Positions 26,434-35,414 of a stretch of 64,000 nucleotides of DNA are shown here, piece by piece (within the stretch, counting starts at the first letter, position 1; every line of letters begins with the position of its first letter). The notes under the pieces are model-generated. The model searched no databases, was not told the origin of the DNA, and saw nothing but the letters and a program-made list of their open reading frames with translations. Origin of the DNA: Cellulomonas sp. C5510 (lineage in GTDB: Bacteria > Actinomycetota > Actinomycetes > Actinomycetales > Cellulomonadaceae); assembly GCF_019797765.1 (NCBI RefSeq), contig NZ_CP081862.1, forward strand, positions 3,472,001 to 3,536,000. The letters are read 5' to 3'. The translations under genes and the position numbers were made by a program.

Positions 26434-28632
26434 TCATACCGTCGCCCCCGCGGGGGCGTCGGCGCCGGCGGGCCCGGACGGCCGGACGCGTGCCCACACC
26501 ACCTTGCCGCTGCCCGACGGCCGCCAGCCCCAGTCGGCCAGCCGCTCGACGATCCGCATCCCGAACCCGCCGATCCGCCCCGGGTGCCCCTCGGTGGCGA
26601 CCGGCGGCGTGGGGTTGGAGTCCTCGACCTCGATGCGCAGGCCCTCGCCGGTGTCGTGCAGCCGCAGCGTGACGCGCCCCCACCCGTGCAGCACGGCGTT
26701 GGCGACCAGCTCCGACACGACGAGCTCGGCGTTCGCCGCGTCGCCGAGCTCCCACGCGTGGCAGGTGCGCAGCACGGCGTGGCGCGCCCGGCCGATCGAC
26801 GCGGGCTCGCTGGGGAGCTGCCACCGCCGGCTGCGGACGTTGCCGCCGTGACCCGACGTGTCCGTGAGGTCCGGGATGCGCACCACCACGACTGCGACGT
26901 CGTCCTCGGGGCTGTCCGCGAGCCGGGCGAGCAGCTCCTCGCCGATGCCGGCCGCGTCGACCGCAGTGGCACCGGCGGCGACCTCGCGCAACGCCGCGAG
27001 CCCGTCGAGCAGCGCGCGGTCGCGGCGCTCGATGAGACCGTCGGTGTAGAAGACCAGGACGTCCCCGGGCAGCAGGTCGGCCCGCGCGGTGCCGCGCGGC
27101 CCGTGCCCGAACCCGATCAGCGGGCCGCCCCCACCGTCGAGCAGCACGACCTCGCGGTCGCGGACCAGCAGCGCCGGCAGGTGCCCGGCGCGCGAGTAGG
27201 CGAGCGACCACGACGGGCAGTCGCCGTCCGCACCGCCGCTGCGGGTGAGCGTGGTGAGCACCAGGCCGGCCGACCGCGGGATCCGCATGCCGCCGACCAG
27301 CGTGTCCACCCGCTCGAGCACCGGACCGGGCTCGGTCACCTCGAACGCGTACGCGCGGACCACCGACCGGAGCTGGCCCATCGCGGCGGCCGCCTCGACG
27401 TCGTGGCCGACGACGTCCCCGATGACGACGCCGACCACGTCCGGGGCGATCTGCACGACGTCGTACCAGTCCCCGCCGACCTGGGCGTAGACGACGTTCG
27501 GCGCGTAGTACGACCAGACGTCGAGCCCGTCGACCTCCGCCTGCTCGGGCAGCATCGCGCGCTGGAGGGTCTCCGCGACCCGGTGCTCGCGCGCGTAGAG
27601 CCGGACGTTCTCCATGGCGAGGCCGACGCGCCGGCCGGTCAGCGACAGGATCGTGCGGGTGCGCTCGTCCACCCCGGCACGTCCCGACGCGGCGCCGTCC
27701 TGCTCCGGTCCGGCACCGCGCGGCACCGCGGCGAGCAGGCCCAGCACCCGGTTCCTGCCCGGCAGGGCCAGCACCGCGACGTGCTCGAGCTCCGCGCCGC
27801 CGGGGACGCGGGCCTGCAGGTCGGCCGCGAGCCACGCCGACGCCGTGCGCGGGGGGTAGGCGGCCGAGACGTCGAAGTCGATCGCGGCGGCGCCCTCGCC
27901 CTCGCCGTCCAGCAGCCGCTGCACCGCGTCCGGCACCGCCGAGCGCTCCCCGCGGCGCGGCACGAACGGCCCCGGCGCTCCGGTCGGCTGGCGGCGCTGC
28001 ACCCAGGGCACCCGCGTCGTGTCGACGCCGTCCGCCGCGTGCAGGCCGTCGTCGTCCACGTAGAAGCCCGCCCATGCGACGACCCGTGCGGAGAGCAGCT
28101 CGGCGATGGCCCGCAGGCCGTACGGGTCGTCGAGGTCCATGACCAGGTCCGACACCGTGCCGATGAGCGCGAGGTCCTCGCTCTCCTGCCGCACCACCTC
28201 CACCTCGGCGGCCACCGCGGCGTCCCGGTCGGCCTCGGCGGTGACGTCCACGAGCGCGGCCACCCAGTGCGTCGGGTCCCCGCCCTCCCCGAGCACCGGG
28301 CTGACGACGGTCCGCGCCCAGAACCAGTCCCCGCCCGCGCGCCGGAGCCGCAGCAGGGCCGAGGTCGGCCGCACGGCCAGCACCGCCTCCCGGAGCTGGC
28401 GCAGGCCCGCGGAGTCCTCGGCCGTGAGCGAGACGACCCGCGCCGCAGGGCCGGCGACGTCCGCCGTCGTCAGGCCCGTGACCTCGGTGAACGCCGGGTT
28501 CACCCACACGACGGGCCAGAGCGGCGGCTCCGCGGCCGCGACGAGGACGGGCACCCCCAGCGCCTGGCCGAGGGACCGGCCGAGCGCCTCCCCGGCCTCC
28601 TCGGTCGGCTCCCGGGGCGCGGAGTTGACCAC
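26434..28632 (-). CDS. PAS-GAF-SpoIIE phosphatase-HATPase regulator
   Basis: 732 residues. Order: PAS domain about 25-130 (PVVWVNPAFTEVTGLTTADV), GAF-like sensor about 150-345, PP2C/SpoIIE phosphatase about 370-585, and an anti-sigma type HATPase_c about 610-718. The phosphatase metal residues are in VGGDWYDVV and GDVVGHD; the ATPase shows ELVANAVLHGWG and IGGFGMRIVERL. One protein thus holds both a phosphatase and a kinase of a partner-switching pathway. The start is GTG at 28632, five bases after GGAGG; the longer frame upstream lacks a ribosome site. It is divergent from the STAS gene at 28743. Confidence 0.9.
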   Translation of the reverse strand: MVNSAPREPTEEAGEALGRSLGQALGVPVLVAAAEPPLWPVVWVNPAFTEVTGLTTADVAGPAARVVSLTAEDSAGLRQLREAVLAVRPTSALLRLRRAGGDWFWARTVVSPVLGEGGDPTHWVAALVDVTAEADRDAAVAAEVEVVRQESEDLALIGTVSDLVMDLDDPYGLRAIAELLSARVVAWAGFYVDDDGLHAADGVDTTRVPWVQRRQPTGAPGPFVPRRGERSAVPDAVQRLLDGEGEGAAAIDFDVSAAYPPRTASAWLAADLQARVPGGAELEHVAVLALPGRNRVLGLLAAVPRGAGPEQDGAASGRAGVDERTRTILSLTGRRVGLAMENVRLYAREHRVAETLQRAMLPEQAEVDGLDVWSYYAPNVVYAQVGGDWYDVVQIAPDVVGVVIGDVVGHDVEAAAAMGQLRSVVRAYAFEVTEPGPVLERVDTLVGGMRIPRSAGLVLTTLTRSGGADGDCPSWSLAYSRAGHLPALLVRDREVVLLDGGGGPLIGFGHGPRGTARADLLPGDVLVFYTDGLIERRDRALLDGLAALREVAAGATAVDAAGIGEELLARLADSPEDDVAVVVVRIPDLTDTSGHGGNVRSRRWQLPSEPASIGRARHAVLRTCHAWELGDAANAELVVSELVANAVLHGWGRVTLRLHDTGEGLRIEVEDSNPTPPVATEGHPGRIGGFGMRIVERLADWGWRPSGSGKVVWARVRPSGPAGADAPAGATV

Positions 28633-28742
28633 CACCGCCTCCGATCGTCTAGCGTTCCGCACAGGTTCCGGCGAAGCCACCCACCGGGACGAGCCGACAC
28701 CGGCACGGTCCGACGACCGCCATCCGGAAGGAAGGGAGCATC

Positions 28743-29162
28743 GTGCGCGACGGTAACAGCACACCGCCGGGCGGGCTCGCCGGGGACGAGGCCTCGCAGG
28801 ACACACCGGCACCGACCGTACCTGCCGGACGGGACGCCGCCGGGGAGCCCGGCTCCGTGCACGTCATCCTGTCCCCCGACCGGACCACGATCGTGCTGTC
28901 CGGCGAGGTCGACGCCGACCTCGGTGCGGACCTCGCGCAGGCGGGCACGGACGCGGAGCAGGCCGGTGTGCCGATCGAGGTCGACGCCCACCACGTGACG
29001 TTCATGGACTCCTCGGGCGTGGCGTTCCTGGCGCGGCTCGCGATGCGCACCCCGCACCGGGTCCGGCTGCTGCACGTGCCGCCGACGGTGCAGTTCCTGC
29101 TCGAGGTGACGCGCATCGGCGAGCTGCTCGACGTCGTCGACGACGCGCCGCCGGCCGGCTGA
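28743..29162 (+). CDS. STAS-domain anti-sigma factor antagonist with N-terminal extension
   Basis: 139 residues, GTG start after AAGGAAGGGAG. The first 37 residues are disordered and Ala/Pro-rich. The STAS domain starts at SVHVILSPDRTTIVLSGEVD, with the phosphorylation segment HHVTFMDSSGVAFLARLAMR. It is a second likely substrate of the divergently encoded SpoIIE-type protein. It ends before a very strong hairpin shared with fba. Confidence 0.87.
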   Translation: MRDGNSTPPGGLAGDEASQDTPAPTVPAGRDAAGEPGSVHVILSPDRTTIVLSGEVDADLGADLAQAGTDAEQAGVPIEVDAHHVTFMDSSGVAFLARLAMRTPHRVRLLHVPPTVQFLLEVTRIGELLDVVDDAPPAG

Positions 29163-29188
29163 GCACGCCCGCCCCCCGCCCACGACGC

Positions 29189-29227
29189 ACGAGGGCCCGG
29201 TCACCGTGACGGTGACCGGGCCCTCGT
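29189..29227. terminator. Bidirectional terminator between the STAS gene and fba
   Basis: ACGAGGGCCCGGTCACCGT (29189-29207) and its exact complement (29209-29227) form a 19-base perfect palindrome around one base. It lies between two convergent genes, 27 bases past the STAS stop and 34 bases past the fba stop. It lacks a U-run. Confidence 0.8.
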
Positions 29228-29260
29228 CGTCGCGCCGGGACGCGCGGTGAGGCGCCAGCC

Positions 29261-30283
<1,023 letters not shown>

Positions 30284-30410
30284 CGCAGCAGCTCCAAAGA
30301 AAGTGGGGTTCGCTATCGCACCAAGTCTGGCACGTCCCCGGGCTCGCCCGTCCGGGACGTCCTGCCCACAGGACGCCCACGGGGCGGGCGCCCCGGCCCC
30401 CGGGGGCCGG

Positions 30411-31133
30411 TCAGGGACCGGGGCGGTAGAGGTCGGCCTCGAACCGGTACGCGTCCCCGCGGTAGTGGTTGACGCCGACGAGCACGGGGGCGCCGTCGGC
30501 GGTGTAGGCGACTTCGCGCCCCACCAGCACGGGCGCCCCGACGGCCGTGCCGAGGAGGGCGGCGAGGCGGTCGTCGGCGGCGTCCGCCTGCACGGAGTAC
30601 GCGGACCTGTGGATGGCGATCCCGCACCGGGTGCGCAGCTCCTCGTAGAGCGAGCGGTCGGTCAGGTCGGCGTCCACCAGGGCGGCGGCGCGGTCGCGCG
30701 GGACGACGACGACGTCGTAGCAGACGGGGACGCCGTCCATGCCGCGGAGCCGGTCGAGCTGCAGCACCGGGGAGGCGGGGGCGACGGCGAGCCGGTCGGC
30801 CTCCTCGAACGTGGCGGGGCGCACCTCCTGGCGCAGCACGCGTGAGCTGGGCCGCAGGCCGCGGGAGCGCGCCATCTCCGTGAACGACTGCAGCGTGCTC
30901 GGCGGCTCGCCGATGACCTGGCGCGGCACGAACCAGCCGCGCTGCGCGGAGCGCTCGAGAGCCCCGTCCTCCTCGAGCGCCGCGAGCGCCTGGCGCAGCG
31001 TGGTCCGGCTGACGCCGAGCCGGGTGGACAGCTCGCGCTCGCCGGGCAGCCGCGAGCCGGGCGCGTAGCGGCCGACGCGCAGGTCCTCCGTGAGCCTCTC
31101 GTGCACCGCCTGGACGGCCCCCTGGGTGATCAT
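30411..31133 (-). CDS. GntR-family regulator, HutC/DasR subfamily
   Basis: 240 residues. Winged helix at about 1-75: VHERLTEDLRVGRYAPGSRL, PGERELSTRLGVSRTTLRQA. The effector domain (UTRA) follows, with VLQLDRLRGMDGVPVCYDVV and the C-terminal VNHYRGDAYRFEADLYRP. DasR/NagR-type members bind aminosugar phosphates. The ATG has no Shine-Dalgarno. A TAGCGT -10 box (31140-31145) ends six bases before it, so the transcript is probably leaderless. It diverges from the sugar operon, with operators between. Confidence 0.9.
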   Translation of the reverse strand: MITQGAVQAVHERLTEDLRVGRYAPGSRLPGERELSTRLGVSRTTLRQALAALEEDGALERSAQRGWFVPRQVIGEPPSTLQSFTEMARSRGLRPSSRVLRQEVRPATFEEADRLAVAPASPVLQLDRLRGMDGVPVCYDVVVVPRDRAAALVDADLTDRSLYEELRTRCGIAIHRSAYSVQADAADDRLAALLGTAVGAPVLVGREVAYTADGAPVLVGVNHYRGDAYRFEADLYRPGP

Positions 31134-31163
31134 GCGGGCACGCTACCAGTCACACCGAGTTTC

Positions 31164-31206
31164 AGACCAGTCAGGACTTTTGGTCTATTGCTGGACCAAC
31201 TGGTCC
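31164..31206. promoter_or_regulatory. Cluster of GGTC/GACC half-sites, GntR operators
   Basis: AGACCA (31164-31169), TGGTCT (31181-31186), GGACCA (31193-31198) and TGGTCC (31201-31206) alternate. The last two form a perfect palindrome, GGACCA-AC-TGGTCC. TTGGTC and GACCAA also pair at 31180-31199. These halves match the DasR-type site core (TGGTCTAGACCA). They lie between the GntR gene and the sugar operon and overlap its -35. Confidence 0.7.
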
Positions 31207-31221
31207 GCTCGCTGCTAGCGT
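31192..31221 (+). promoter_or_regulatory. Promoter of the sugar operon
   Basis: TGGACC (31192-31197) and TAGCGT (31216-31221) are spaced by 18 bases, 81 bases before the binding-protein ATG. The GGACCA/TGGTCC operator overlaps the -35, which fits repression by the GntR protein. Confidence 0.45.
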
Positions 31222-31302
31222 CGTCGGCACGGGCCTCCGGCGACGACGCCACCCGGGCACCAGCCCGGTCCACGGCCCCCGCAGCGCACATCGGAGTGAC
31301 AC

Positions 31303-32658
31303 ATGAAGGAGCACCGTGCCCGGTTGGTCCTCGGCACGACCGCTGTCCTGAGCCTGCTCGCCGTCGCGGGCTGCACCCCCGGCGGTAGCACCACGACCGA
31401 CGACTCCTCGTCCGCCGTCTCGGACGACGTGGCCGCCGCCGGCGACGTGACCCTGCGGCTCAGCGACTTCTGGGGCTCGGCCGAGGGCGAGTGGATCGAC
31501 GCGATGATCGAGCAGTTCGAGTCCGAGTACCCGAACGTGACGATCGACCGCACCACCGAGGACTGGGGCCAGCTGACCTCGACCCTCAACCTGCAGCTGC
31601 AGGACCCCGACGGGCCCGACATCGCCTCGGCCAACAACGGCTGGCAGTCCCTCGGGACGCTGGCCCGCGGCAACCTCGTCCGCAACCTCGACGACTACGC
31701 CGAGCTGTACGGCTGGGACGACGAGGTGCCCACCACCATCGCCCGGCAGAACCAGTTCACGACCGACTTCACGACGATCGGCAGCGGGTCCTGGTTCGCG
31801 ACGCCGCTGGCCCGCGGGTCGCTCATCGGGCTGTACTACAACGTCGAGAAGCTCGACGCGCTCGGGCTCGAGCCGCCGCAGACGCTCGACGACCTGGAGG
31901 CGGCCGCCACCGCCGCCGCGGACGCGGGCGAGATCCCGTTCGCCTACGGCAGCGTGGACGGCGGCACCGCGGTGCTGCTCGGCGTCCAGGCGATGCTGGC
32001 CGACAAGGACGCCCTCAACGACTTCATCTACGACGACCCCGACGTCAGCGCGGCCGACACCGCCCTCACCGAGGCCGCCACCACCATCAAGGCCTGGGCG
32101 GACGCCGGCTGGTTCACGCCGTCGTACGAGGGCATCGACTACCAGACGGCGGTCGCGAACTTCCTCGACGGCCAGGGCGTCTTCCGCTTCGAGTACACCG
32201 GCTCCCTCGGACTGGCAGGGGACCAGCTGAACCAGTTCGGCTACGTCCAGCTCGCCCAGGACTCCGGCAGCACGGTCGGCGTCGGTGCCGCCCCGGGTGC
32301 CATGGTGATCTCCAGCTCGTGCGAGCACCCCGACGTCGCGGCGGCGTTCCTGGACCACCTGATGTCCGCCGAGGGCAGCCAGACGGCCGTCGACATCGGC
32401 CTGGTGCCGATGCTCAACACCGACGTGACGCTGCCCGACGACGCGCTGAGCCTGCAGGGCGAGGCCACGGCCACCCAGACGCTCGACGCGGACGACGGCT
32501 ACGTGCCGTACATCGACTGGGCCAGCCCGACGCTGCTCGACACCATCACCCAGAACATGCAGCTCCTGTACGCCGGGAAGGTGACGCCGGAGCAGCTGAC
32601 CGAGGCGGTCGAGGCGGACCGGACGGCCTTCCTCGAGGAGCTCGGGCAGGACTCGTGA
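31303..32658 (+). CDS. Sugar ABC transporter binding lipoprotein (SBP_bac_1)
   Basis: 451 residues. The signal peptide ends in VAGC (Cys about 24), followed by a Ser/Thr/Asp linker. The binding fold has TLRLSDFWGSAEGEWIDAMI at the start, LNLQLQDPDGPDIASANNGW and GLYYNVEKLDALGLEPPQTL. A GGAG before the ATG and the overlap with the next gene (GTGA) are clear. It belongs to the large CUT1-type sugar-binding group; the sugar is unknown. Confidence 0.93.
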   Translation: MKEHRARLVLGTTAVLSLLAVAGCTPGGSTTTDDSSSAVSDDVAAAGDVTLRLSDFWGSAEGEWIDAMIEQFESEYPNVTIDRTTEDWGQLTSTLNLQLQDPDGPDIASANNGWQSLGTLARGNLVRNLDDYAELYGWDDEVPTTIARQNQFTTDFTTIGSGSWFATPLARGSLIGLYYNVEKLDALGLEPPQTLDDLEAAATAAADAGEIPFAYGSVDGGTAVLLGVQAMLADKDALNDFIYDDPDVSAADTALTEAATTIKAWADAGWFTPSYEGIDYQTAVANFLDGQGVFRFEYTGSLGLAGDQLNQFGYVQLAQDSGSTVGVGAAPGAMVISSSCEHPDVAAAFLDHLMSAEGSQTAVDIGLVPMLNTDVTLPDDALSLQGEATATQTLDADDGYVPYIDWASPTLLDTITQNMQLLYAGKVTPEQLTEAVEADRTAFLEELGQDS

Positions 32659-33617
32659 CCGCCACCGGGACGCGCCCGCCCGCGCGCCTGCCCGGCACCC
32701 CGTCCCGGCCGGCGCGCGCCGGCCGGGCGGGGGCCCCGCGCCGGACCTCCGCCCGCCGCCGGCGCAACCGCTGGATCGGGCTCGGGTTCGCCGCCCCCGG
32801 CCTCCTGCTGTACGGGTACGTGGTGCTGGTGCCGCTGCTCCAGTCCGTCCAGTACTCGTTCTTCCGCTGGGACGGCGTGACGCAGGCGGTCTGGGTCGGG
32901 CTCGAGAACTACACGCGGTTCCTCACGGACCCGGAGCTGCGCTCGACGTTCGGGCACGTCCTCGTGCTCGTCGGGTTCTTCTCCCTGCTGCCGATCGCGC
33001 TCGGCCTGCTGTCCGCCGCCCTGCTCACGCGGACCCGGCTGCCCGGCATGGCCGCGTTCCGGTGGATCTACTTCCTGCCGCAGGTGATGACCAGCATCGT
33101 CATCGCGCTGGTGTTCAAGCGCATCTACGCACCCGAGGGCCCGCTCAACGAGGCGCTGCGGGCCGTCGGGCTCGGGTCGCTGGCCCGGAGCTGGCTCGGG
33201 GACTTCACGTGGGCGCTGCCGTCGCTCGGCATGATCGGCACCTGGGCCGGCTTCGGGTTCTGCATGGTGCTGTTCATCTCGGGGGCGTCCTCGATCCCGC
33301 CGGAGCTGTACGAGGCCGCCCGCATGGACGGCGCCGGGCCGGTGCGGGAGTTCTTCGCGGTGACGCTGCCCGGGCTGCGCGGCCAGCTCGCGGTCGCCCT
33401 GACGCTCACGATCACCGGCGCGCTGCGCACGTTCGACCTCGTCTGGATCACCACCCGCGGCGGCCCCGGGACGTCGACGCTGACGCCCGCGGTCGCGCTC
33501 TACCGGGCCGCGTTCCAGAACCCCCAGGTCGGGCAGGCCGCCGCGATCGGCGTGGTCATGGCGCTGCTGTGCCTGCTCATCGCCCTGACCATCACCCGGC
33601 TGTCGGAGAAGGACTGA
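32655..33617 (+). CDS. Sugar ABC transporter permease 1 (CUT1 type)
   Basis: 320 residues, GTG start overlapping the binding-protein stop. An Arg/Pro-rich cytoplasmic tail of about 38 residues precedes the first span (IGLGFAAPGLLLYGYVVLVP). The EAA loop is YEAARMDGAGPVREFFAVTL. Six spans are visible. It pairs with the following permease. No ATPase gene is in the operon, so a shared ATPase (MsiK type), as known in other Actinobacteria, is expected elsewhere. Confidence 0.92.
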   Translation: MTATGTRPPARLPGTPSRPARAGRAGAPRRTSARRRRNRWIGLGFAAPGLLLYGYVVLVPLLQSVQYSFFRWDGVTQAVWVGLENYTRFLTDPELRSTFGHVLVLVGFFSLLPIALGLLSAALLTRTRLPGMAAFRWIYFLPQVMTSIVIALVFKRIYAPEGPLNEALRAVGLGSLARSWLGDFTWALPSLGMIGTWAGFGFCMVLFISGASSIPPELYEAARMDGAGPVREFFAVTLPGLRGQLAVALTLTITGALRTFDLVWITTRGGPGTSTLTPAVALYRAAFQNPQVGQAAAIGVVMALLCLLIALTITRLSEKD

Positions 33618-33618
33618 G

Positions 33619-34437
33619 GTGCCCACCGTGATCTCCCGCACCGAACGCGTGGTCAACTACACCGTCCTGGTCGTGCTCGCCGCGGCCGTGCTGGTGCCCG
33701 TCGGCTACTTCGTCCTCGCGGCCGTCAGCCCCGACCGCGCCGGCCGCCCCGCTCTCGGCGACCTGCGCTGGGAGAACTTCGCCACGGCCTGGCAGAGCGC
33801 CGACTTCTCCCGCTCCATGACGGTGTCGCTGACGATCACCGTGGTCGTCGTCGTGGTCGGGGTGCTGCTCGCGCTGCTCGGCGGCTACGGGTTCGGGGTG
33901 CTCGGCGTCGCCGGCGAGCGGGCCCTGTTCCCGGTCGTGCTGCTCGGCATGATGATCTCGCTCGAGGCGATCATCGTCCCGCTGTACTACCAGTTCCGGC
34001 CCCTCGGCCTGACCAACTCGATCCCCGGGATCGTCCTCATCCACCTGGGCACCGGCGTGCCGTTCGGCGTCTTCTGGATGCGCGCCGCGTTCCGGGCGCT
34101 GCCGCGGTCGCTCTTCGAGTCCGCCGAGCTGGACGGTGCCGGGCCGCTGCGGATGCTCTCGCGCGTCGCCCTGCCGCTGATCCGCCCGGCCGTCTACACG
34201 CTCGTGCTGCTCAGCTTCATGTGGACGTGGAACGACTACTTCCTGTCGCTGGTGTTCCTGCACGGCGACAACCAGACCGCGACGGTCGCACTCGGCGTGT
34301 TCCAGGGCAAGCACGTCACCGAGATCAACCTCATGGCCGCCGGCGGCCTGCTCGTCGCCGCGCCGGTGCTCGTGCTCTACGTCTTCTTCCAGCGCAAGTT
34401 CATCTCCGGGATGCTCGCCGGCGCGCTCAAGGAGTGA
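33619..34437 (+). CDS. Sugar ABC transporter permease 2 (CUT1 type)
   Basis: 272 residues. The GTG at 33619 lies one base past the previous stop; a second GTG nine bases on is possible. First span VVNYTVLVVLAAAVLVPVGY; EAA loop FESAELDGAGPLRMLSRVAL; last span ends near QRKFISGMLAGALKE, which is a classic MalG-type tail. It forms the second half of the importer channel. Confidence 0.92.
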   Translation: MPTVISRTERVVNYTVLVVLAAAVLVPVGYFVLAAVSPDRAGRPALGDLRWENFATAWQSADFSRSMTVSLTITVVVVVVGVLLALLGGYGFGVLGVAGERALFPVVLLGMMISLEAIIVPLYYQFRPLGLTNSIPGIVLIHLGTGVPFGVFWMRAAFRALPRSLFESAELDGAGPLRMLSRVALPLIRPAVYTLVLLSFMWTWNDYFLSLVFLHGDNQTATVALGVFQGKHVTEINLMAAGGLLVAAPVLVLYVFFQRKFISGMLAGALKE

Positions 34438-34502
34438 GCGCACCGCCCGGGCCGCCCCGCCACCCAGCCGCACCCCCGTCCGCACGACCCCACGGAGCCG
34501 AA

Positions 34503-35327
34503 GTGTCGACCACCCCCCTCGTCCTGCCGGACGCCGCCGCCGTCGGGCGGCACGTCGCCGAGCTCGTCCTGGACCGCCTCGCCGCGGCGCCCGACGACGA
34601 CCGCCCGTTCCTGCTGGGCTGCCCGAGCGGGCGCTCCGCGGAGCCGGCCTACCGCACCCTGCCCGAGCTGGTCCGCGAGCGCGGCGACGTCGACCTGTCC
34701 CGGTTGGTCGTCGTGATGATGGACGACTACGTGGTCGAGACCGCCGACGGCCGCCTGGAGCGCGTCGACCCCGCGCTGTCGTACAGCTGCCTCGGGTACG
34801 CGCGCCGGGAGATCCACGAGCCGCTCGCCGCCGCCGCCCGCGCCGCCGGCACCCCCGGCCCGCGCGAGCTGTGGATCCCCGACCCGTCCGACCCGGACGC
34901 CTACGACACGCGCATCGCGGAGGCCGGTGGCATCGACCTGTTCCTGCTGGCGTCCGGGGCGAGCGACGGCCACATCGCCCTCAACCAGCCCGGCACGCCA
35001 CGGACCGCGCGGACCCACGTCGCCCGGCTCGGCGACGCCACCCGGCAGGACAACATGGGGACGTTCCCCGAGTTCGTGTCCCTCGACCTGGTCCCCCGCC
35101 TCGGCATCACGGTGGGCGTGGGGACCATCGCGGACCTGTCCCGCGAGGTGGTGATGATCGTGACCGGCGAGCACAAGCGGGACACGTTCCGCCGCCTCGT
35201 GGCCGCCGACGCCTACGACCCGCAGTGGCCCGCGACCGTGCTGACCGAGTGCCCGCGGGCGTCGATGGTCGCGGACGCCGCGGCCGCCTCCCTGCCCGCG
35301 GAGGCCGCGCTGCCCGGCGCGGTCTGA
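34503..35327 (+). CDS. Glucosamine-6-phosphate isomerase/deaminase-like protein (NagB/SuhB-like fold), altered active site
   Basis: 274 residues, GTG start, GGAG 6 bases upstream. NagB-family landmarks: FLLGCPSGRSAEPAYRTLPE (phosphate loop), VVVMMDDYV (Asp of the MDEY segment), and GASDGHIALNQPG (GPDGHIGFNEP in true NagB). The Asp and His of the DGH motif are kept, but the catalytic Glu of NEP is Gln here (about residue 162). It may thus bind a sugar phosphate but work differently. It sits with a GH4 enzyme and a BadF kinase, so the substrate is probably a phosphorylated amino- or hexose sugar. Confidence 0.8.
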   Translation: MSTTPLVLPDAAAVGRHVAELVLDRLAAAPDDDRPFLLGCPSGRSAEPAYRTLPELVRERGDVDLSRLVVVMMDDYVVETADGRLERVDPALSYSCLGYARREIHEPLAAAARAAGTPGPRELWIPDPSDPDAYDTRIAEAGGIDLFLLASGASDGHIALNQPGTPRTARTHVARLGDATRQDNMGTFPEFVSLDLVPRLGITVGVGTIADLSREVVMIVTGEHKRDTFRRLVAADAYDPQWPATVLTECPRASMVADAAAASLPAEAALPGAV

Positions 35328-35414
35328 CGCCGCGCGCCCCCGCGCACTCCCCGACCCCCGACCCCCGACCCCGCCCGGCCACCCGGCCGGGCACCCCTCC
35401 CGACAAGGACGGAC

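Noticed and set aside
34443..34502. Earlier start for the NagB-like gene
   Set aside because: The upstream frame overlaps permease 2 and lacks a ribosome site; GTG at 34503 follows GGAG and begins at the family N-terminus.
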